In this document: positions 59,863 through 64,000 of the stretch, in pieces | Layout: each line of letters opens with the position of its first letter | Position numbering within the stretch: the first letter of the stretch is position 1 | Assembly: GCF_035989285.1 (NCBI RefSeq) | Contig: NZ_CP108513.1 | Span: 372,001-436,000, forward strand | Direction of reading: 5' to 3' | Source of the DNA: Streptomyces sp. NBC_01235 | Lineage (GTDB): Bacteria > Actinomycetota > Actinomycetes > Streptomycetales > Streptomycetaceae | Length of the DNA stretch: 64,000 nt | Translations under genes and position numbers: made by a program | Notes under the pieces: generated by a model | What the model was told of the DNA's origin: nothing | Seen by the model: the letters and a program-made list of their open reading frames with translations, nothing else | Database searches by the model: none

Positions 59863-61434
59863 GTGCGCACACCGCAGCCCAGCAGGACTCCCGACGGCTC
59901 GACCCGTCGGGGACCGGCGACCCCGGCGAAGGCCGGCGGGCCACTTCACCGGCTCCTCGCCCTTCAGCGCGCCGTGGGCAACGCCGCCGTGGTGCAGATG
60001 CTCCGCGAGGAAGGGCACCCCTTCGCTCCGGCGTCCCCAGCGCAGGAGCGGCACCAGCACGGCCCGGGCTGCGGGCATCAGAACGCCGCGGGGGGCGGGG
60101 CCGCTCCCGTGCAGCGCTCGGCCGTCCACGATGTGCTGCGCAGCGGCGGCCGGCCGCTGGACGACGCGACCCGCGGCGACATGGAGAGCCGTCTCGGCGC
60201 GGACTTCTCCGACGTGCGCATCCACACCGACGCCGCGGCCAAGGCCTCCGCGTCCGAGATCGGCGCGCGGGCCTACACCTCGGGCAACCATGTCGTCCTC
60301 GGCGACGGCGGGGGCGACAAGCACACCCTGGCGCACGAGTTGACCCATGTCATCCAACAGCGCCAGGGACCCGTGGCCGGCGCGGACAACGGTTCCGGGC
60401 TGCGGGTGTCGGATCCGTCGGACCGCTTCGAGCGGGAGGCGGAGGCCAACGCGACCCGGGTCATGCGCGCTCCGGCACGGGCGAGCACACCCGCGGCCGG
60501 GGAGGGCCCGGCCGCCCCGCAGCCCGGCGCCGCACGGTCGGAACCCGAGCAGCCGTTCGTCCAGCGCGCGCTGAACACCACCGCGGTGCCGACCGCCAGC
60601 AGGCACGAGGCGGTGCAGGACAGCCAGGGCCGGGCCGTCAGGTCCGAGATGCTCAACGACGGTTCCCTGCAGGGGAGCACGCCGTCGGCGGATCCCCCCG
60701 GCTACGACTACATCCGCTCCCTGAACCTGACCAGTCAGTGGATCCGCTTCCATCTGGTCAACGAGAAGGCGGGCGGCCCGGGCACCGCGAACAACCTGGT
60801 GCCGGCGGCGCAGTCGGACAACCAGAACTACGAGAAGGGCATCGAGAAGGACCTCAAGAACGACGTGACGGCCGCGTCCGCGACGCCCGGAGCCTATGTC
60901 TACTTCGGCGTCCAGGTGCACTACAACCATCCGGCGCCCGCCCAGGGCAGCGCGAGCCAGCTGAACTCCGCCCATGCCTTCCCCTCCACCCTGGACATCA
61001 CCCACAGGCTGTACGACCCGGCCGCGGGCTGGCAGGACGGAAAGCACAACGGCGTCACCTTCACCTTCCAGGTGGGCCAGCCCGCGGACAGCCGGGTCGC
61101 CCGGGCGATCAGCGGCATCGACCTGACCATTCTGCGGCAGTACACCGGCTTCCCCCCGAGCTCCTCCGTCTGGGACGCCGCCGACCTCGCCTTCCTGAAG
61201 GACATCGCCGCGGGCGGCAACCGCAACCCGGAGTTCGTCGCGCTCACGGCGAACTACGGGGGCACGCTGAGCGAGCGGATCTACCACGCGTTCTCCGCGA
61301 TCCCGTTCTCGCCGCCCCGGACGGGTGGACGCGCCGCGGCGAGCAAGGGCGCCACGACGTTCGCCGTGCGCATCGGGAACGAGGCCGCGCTGGAGATGCT
61401 GGCCACCAACATGGGCACCGGGATGCTGACCTGA
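59863..61434 (+). CDS. DUF4157 protein with nuclease-like C-terminal domain (candidate eCIS effector)
   Basis: A 523-residue protein. GTG 59863 follows GGAAGG. Residues about 80-170 are a DUF4157 domain: LRSGGRPLDDATRGDMESRL, DFSDVRIHTDAAAKASASEI and LAHELTHVIQQRQG, with a zincin-like HELTH at 158-162. DUF4157 is associated with cargo/effectors of extracellular contractile injection systems. The linker (about 170-260) is Ala/Pro-rich. The C-terminal domain contains YDYIRSLNLTSQWIRFHLVN, EKAGGPGTANNLVPAAQSDN and QNYEKGIEKDLKND, resembling ββα-Me non-specific nucleases (His297 followed by Asn ligands, though the DRGH motif is RFHL here). No signal peptide. A small acidic gene follows 62 bases later. 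Confidence 0.8.
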   Translation: MRTPQPSRTPDGSTRRGPATPAKAGGPLHRLLALQRAVGNAAVVQMLREEGHPFAPASPAQERHQHGPGCGHQNAAGGGAAPVQRSAVHDVLRSGGRPLDDATRGDMESRLGADFSDVRIHTDAAAKASASEIGARAYTSGNHVVLGDGGGDKHTLAHELTHVIQQRQGPVAGADNGSGLRVSDPSDRFEREAEANATRVMRAPARASTPAAGEGPAAPQPGAARSEPEQPFVQRALNTTAVPTASRHEAVQDSQGRAVRSEMLNDGSLQGSTPSADPPGYDYIRSLNLTSQWIRFHLVNEKAGGPGTANNLVPAAQSDNQNYEKGIEKDLKNDVTAASATPGAYVYFGVQVHYNHPAPAQGSASQLNSAHAFPSTLDITHRLYDPAAGWQDGKHNGVTFTFQVGQPADSRVARAISGIDLTILRQYTGFPPSSSVWDAADLAFLKDIAAGGNRNPEFVALTANYGGTLSERIYHAFSAIPFSPPRTGGRAAASKGATTFAVRIGNEAALEMLATNMGTGMLT

Positions 61435-61496
61435 GACCGGGTCGGTCCCGCAGCCGCCCGTACTGTTCGTCGAGCACCTCTCAGCAGGAGTCCCGG

Positions 61497-61976
61497 ATGT
61501 CGAGTCTTTGGAATGCCACGGTCGAGGAGATCGCCGGTGCGACCGTCACCCTCCGTCTCACCGTGATCCACCCGGATGCCGGTGACCCGCCGGAGAACGC
61601 CGCCTTCGCCGCCCGGCTCCTCGCCGACGGTCTGGAGCGGGCGGCCGGCGCGACGGAGCGGGCGAGCGCACTCGACTCCCGTGCCGACTCCGGCACGGCC
61701 GACGAGGCGGTCGCCGCGGTCTCGGTGACCGAGCGCCGCAACTTCCCCTTCAGGGAGCACGCGGCCAAGGAGCGCATCACGGCCGCCCTGCGGGATCGCG
61801 GTCTGGACCCCGACGACACGTCCGCCTGGGAGGCCGCCTTCCAGACCGAGTGGCGTGCGCTGTGGCAGGACCCGTCCCGCACCCCCCGGGCCACGCTGAC
61901 GGTCCGGCTGCGTGAAGCCGACCTCCTGGACGGCCTCACCACCGGAGACAGCTGGGAGTCGGCCGCCTACGGTTGA
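61497..61976 (+). CDS. Small acidic protein, possible immunity partner
   Basis: A 159-residue protein; ATG 61497 has AGGAG six bases upstream. It begins SSLWNATVEEIAGATVTLRL and contains LLADGLERAAGATERASALD, AVSVTERRNFPFREHAAKER and TSAWEAAFQTEWRALWQDPS. By my count it has about 27 Asp/Glu against 17 Lys/Arg, so it is acidic and presumably cytosolic. I do not recognise the family. Its position immediately after a DUF4157 gene with a nuclease-like domain suggests an immunity protein or chaperone; this is a contextual inference only. Confidence 0.75.
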   Translation: MSSLWNATVEEIAGATVTLRLTVIHPDAGDPPENAAFAARLLADGLERAAGATERASALDSRADSGTADEAVAAVSVTERRNFPFREHAAKERITAALRDRGLDPDDTSAWEAAFQTEWRALWQDPSRTPRATLTVRLREADLLDGLTTGDSWESAAYG

Positions 61977-62097
61977 GCCCCCGGGCGGGCCCCGCGTTCG
62001 CGGAAAGTCCTCGCATGCGTACCCTGCTCCGCGCCGCCGCCCTCCCCGGCCTCCGTCCACGCGACCCCGCCGGGTCCCGGGGTGCCCGGTCGAGTGA

Positions 62098-64000
62098 TCA
62101 CTCGGGCTCCAACGACTGCTCCGCCCAGATCGTCTTGCCCCGGCCCGTCTGCCGGCTGCCCCAGCGCTGGGTGAGCTGCGCGACGAGCAGCAGGCCGCGC
62201 CCGCCCTCGTCGAAGGCGTGGGCGCGGCGCAGGTGGGGGGAGGTGGAACTGCCGTCGGACACCTCGCAGATGAGGGTGCGGTCGCGGATCAGGCGTAGCT
62301 GGATGGGGGGTGCGCCGTAGCGGATGGCGTTGGTGACGAGTTCACTGACGACGAGTTCGGTGACGAACGCGGCCTCTTCCAGGCCCCACGCGGCCAATTG
62401 CTCGGTGGCGGCCTGCCGGGTGGCGGCCACGTGGGCGGGGTCCGGGGTGACGTCCCAGGTGGCGATCTGGTCCGCGCCGAGGGCCCGGGTCCGGGCGAGC
62501 AGCAGGGCGACGTCGTCGCCGGGTTCCTCCGGCAGGACGGCCTTGAGCACGGTGTCGCAGAGCGCGTCGAGGGTGGCGGCGGGTGCGGTCAGGGCGCTGC
62601 ACAGTTCGCCGGTGGCGCGGTCGACGTCGCGGTCGCGGTCCTCGATCAGGCCGTCCGTGTAGAGGGCGACGACGGATCCCTCGGGCAGTTCCAGTTCGGT
62701 GGCCTCGAAGGGCAGTCCGCCGACGCCGAGCGGGGGCCCGGGGGTCAGGGCGACGAGGCGTGCGGTGCCGTCGGGCAGGACGAGGGCCGGTGCGGGGTGG
62801 CCGGCGGCGGCGAGGGTGAGCCGGCGGCTGACGGGGTCGTAGACGGCGTAGAGGCAGGTGGCGCCCAGCTCGGCGACCTCCTCGTCGCCGTCGTCGTGGG
62901 CCGCCAGATGGGTGACGAGGTCGTCGAGGTGGGTGAGGAGTTCGTCGGGTGGCAGATCCACGTCGGCGAGGGTGCGGACGGCCGTGCAGAGCCGCCCCAT
63001 GGTCGCCGAGGAGGGGATGCCGTGTCCGACGACGTCACCGACGACGAGGGCGACCCGGCTGCCGGAGAGCGGGATGACGTCGAACCAGTCGCCGCCGATG
63101 CCCGCCGTGGAGCCGCTGGGCAGATAGCGGTGGGCGACCTCGACGGCCGCCTGTCCGGGCAGCCCTCGGGGCAGCAGGTTGTGCTGGAGGGCGAGCGCGG
63201 TGGTGCGTTCGCGGGCGAAGCGGCGGGCGTTGTCGATGCAGACGGCGGCCCGGCTGGCGAGTTCCTCGGCGAAGACGGCGTCGTCGGCCTCGTAGTCGTC
63301 CGGGTGGGCGATCCGGATGCCGACGGCGACGCCCAGGGTCGTGCCGCGGGCCCGCAGGGGCGCCGCGATCATCGAGTGGACTCCGTGGCGGTAGCGGCGT
63401 CCCTCGGGGGAACGGGCGTCGCGCGCGGCGAACCAGCGCATGAAGTCCGGTTCGCCCGCCTGGCTGAGGATCGCACGGCCCTCCCGCAGGGCGCGGGCGG
63501 GCGCGCTGTACGGCGGGTGGACGTCGGTGTCGCCGAGGTGGACGCCCGCCTCGGGGGTGCCCTCGCGGACGGAGCCGTGGGCGACGTGGCGCAGCGTGAT
63601 CTCCCCGTTGGGCACCGCGGGCGGTTCGTCCGCGCCGAGGACCCAGTCGAGGAGGTCGACGCTGGCGAAGTCGGCGAACTGCGGCACGAGGAGTTCGATC
63701 ACTTCCTCGGCGGTGCGCACCACGTCCAGGGTGGTGCCGATGGAGGCCGCCGCCTCGTTCAGCAGGGCGAGGCGCCGGCGGGCCAGGTACTGCTCCGTGC
63801 TGTCGAAGGCCGCGAGGGCCACGCCGGTCACCGCTCCGGAGTCGTCGCGCACCGGCCACATCTCGGTGCTCCAGGAGTGCTCCCGGTTGAGGGACGGGGC
63901 GCCGGTGAAGCTCTCGTATCGGGCCGGGCGGCCGGTCTCGGCCACGTGGCGCAGGTGCCAGTTGAAGCCGCGGCTGTGCTCGGCGTCCTCGACGGTATCG
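62098..64000 (-). CDS. PAS-GAF-SpoIIE phosphatase with HATPase domain, N-terminus beyond window
   Basis: At least 634 residues; the gene continues past the right edge, since the frame stays open and reads as PAS-domain sequence. Visible order: end of a PAS/PAC domain (WSTEMWPVRDDSGAVTGVAL), a GAF domain (about RYRHGVHSMIAAPLRARGTT to ERTTALALQHNLLPRGLPG), a PP2C/SpoIIE phosphatase (IGGDWFDVIPLSGSRVALVV, GDVVGHGIPSSATMGRL, YTDGLIEDRDRDVD) and a C-terminal RsbW-like HATPase (TELVVSELVTNAIRYGAPPI). Streptomyces use such proteins in partner-switching control of sigma factors or stress responses. Confidence 0.93.
   Translation of the reverse strand, partial: DTVEDAEHSRGFNWHLRHVAETGRPARYESFTGAPSLNREHSWSTEMWPVRDDSGAVTGVALAAFDSTEQYLARRRLALLNEAAASIGTTLDVVRTAEEVIELLVPQFADFASVDLLDWVLGADEPPAVPNGEITLRHVAHGSVREGTPEAGVHLGDTDVHPPYSAPARALREGRAILSQAGEPDFMRWFAARDARSPEGRRYRHGVHSMIAAPLRARGTTLGVAVGIRIAHPDDYEADDAVFAEELASRAAVCIDNARRFARERTTALALQHNLLPRGLPGQAAVEVAHRYLPSGSTAGIGGDWFDVIPLSGSRVALVVGDVVGHGIPSSATMGRLCTAVRTLADVDLPPDELLTHLDDLVTHLAAHDDGDEEVAELGATCLYAVYDPVSRRLTLAAAGHPAPALVLPDGTARLVALTPGPPLGVGGLPFEATELELPEGSVVALYTDGLIEDRDRDVDRATGELCSALTAPAATLDALCDTVLKAVLPEEPGDDVALLLARTRALGADQIATWDVTPDPAHVAATRQAATEQLAAWGLEEAAFVTELVVSELVTNAIRYGAPPIQLRLIRDRTLICEVSDGSSTSPHLRRAHAFDEGGRGLLLVAQLTQRWGSRQTGRGKTIWAEQSLEPE

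Noticed and set aside
1..64000. tRNA, rRNA or other structured RNA genes
   Set aside because: Intergenic regions were read by eye for cloverleaf-like arms and conserved motifs and none was convincing; a covariance search would be needed to exclude small RNAs.

Overview
The window looks like chromosomal DNA of a Streptomyces or a close relative. GC is very high with strong third-position GC bias, GTG and TTG starts are common, and leucine TTA codons are rare. There are Tat and lipoprotein signals, a complete 'conservon' (cvn operon), a DUF6479 protein, two sugar ABC importers without their own ATPase, and many secreted hydrolases. All assignments come from reading the sequence and from recalled family motifs; no database search was run.

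Layout. 1-1460: an M4 (thermolysin-like) secreted protease, cut by the window edge. 1866-5055: a CASTOR/POLLUX-like channel protein and two small exported proteins. 5070-12235 (minus strand): a sugar-uptake and degradation locus with two permeases, a binding protein, a LacI regulator, a DUF2264 protein and a flavodoxin-like protein; two palindromic LacI-type operators lie 131 bp apart around the first start codon. 12300-18840: a decayed stretch with an amidase, an MFS exporter and a VOC protein among fragments of GntR, transposase, luciferase-like monooxygenase, TetR and cyclase genes. 18957-19520: a lipoprotein. 19665-28303: a second carbohydrate locus (LacI, binding protein, two permeases, GH42 beta-galactosidase, GH93-like secreted arabinanase with a ricin-type lectin domain), probably for pectin side chains.

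28305-38679: a block resembling actinobacterial hypoxia/stress islands. It has a phosphoribosyltransferase next to a hydrolase, archease and RtcB (RNA repair), a CapA-like protein, a reduced respiratory set (CtaD, CtaF, QcrB without CtaC, CtaE, QcrA or QcrC), a roadblock protein and an ArsR-type regulator. 38816-40027: a broken DUF3500 gene containing a perfect 18-bp hairpin, then a small conserved protein. 40585-45858: a conservon cvnABCD plus two P450s of CYP157/CYP154 type; the first lacks the ExxR arginine. 45977-49947: a PucR-like regulator with two helix-turn-helix units, an MFS remnant, a YrdC-type protein and a dienelactone hydrolase.

50044-53775: a GH64 beta-1,3-glucanase behind a CebR/CelR-like operator, converging through a strong hairpin on a second M4 protease that is a paralogue of the first. 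53900-55030: remnants. 55125-59690: a metallophosphoesterase, an LLM flavin oxidoreductase, a TauD-type dioxygenase and an aldo/keto reductase. 59863-61976: a DUF4157 protein with a nuclease-like C-terminus, followed by a small acidic protein. This pair is the best candidate in the window for an undescribed system (effector of an extracellular contractile injection system, plus possible immunity protein). 62098-64000: a PAS-GAF-SpoIIE-HATPase regulator, cut by the right edge.
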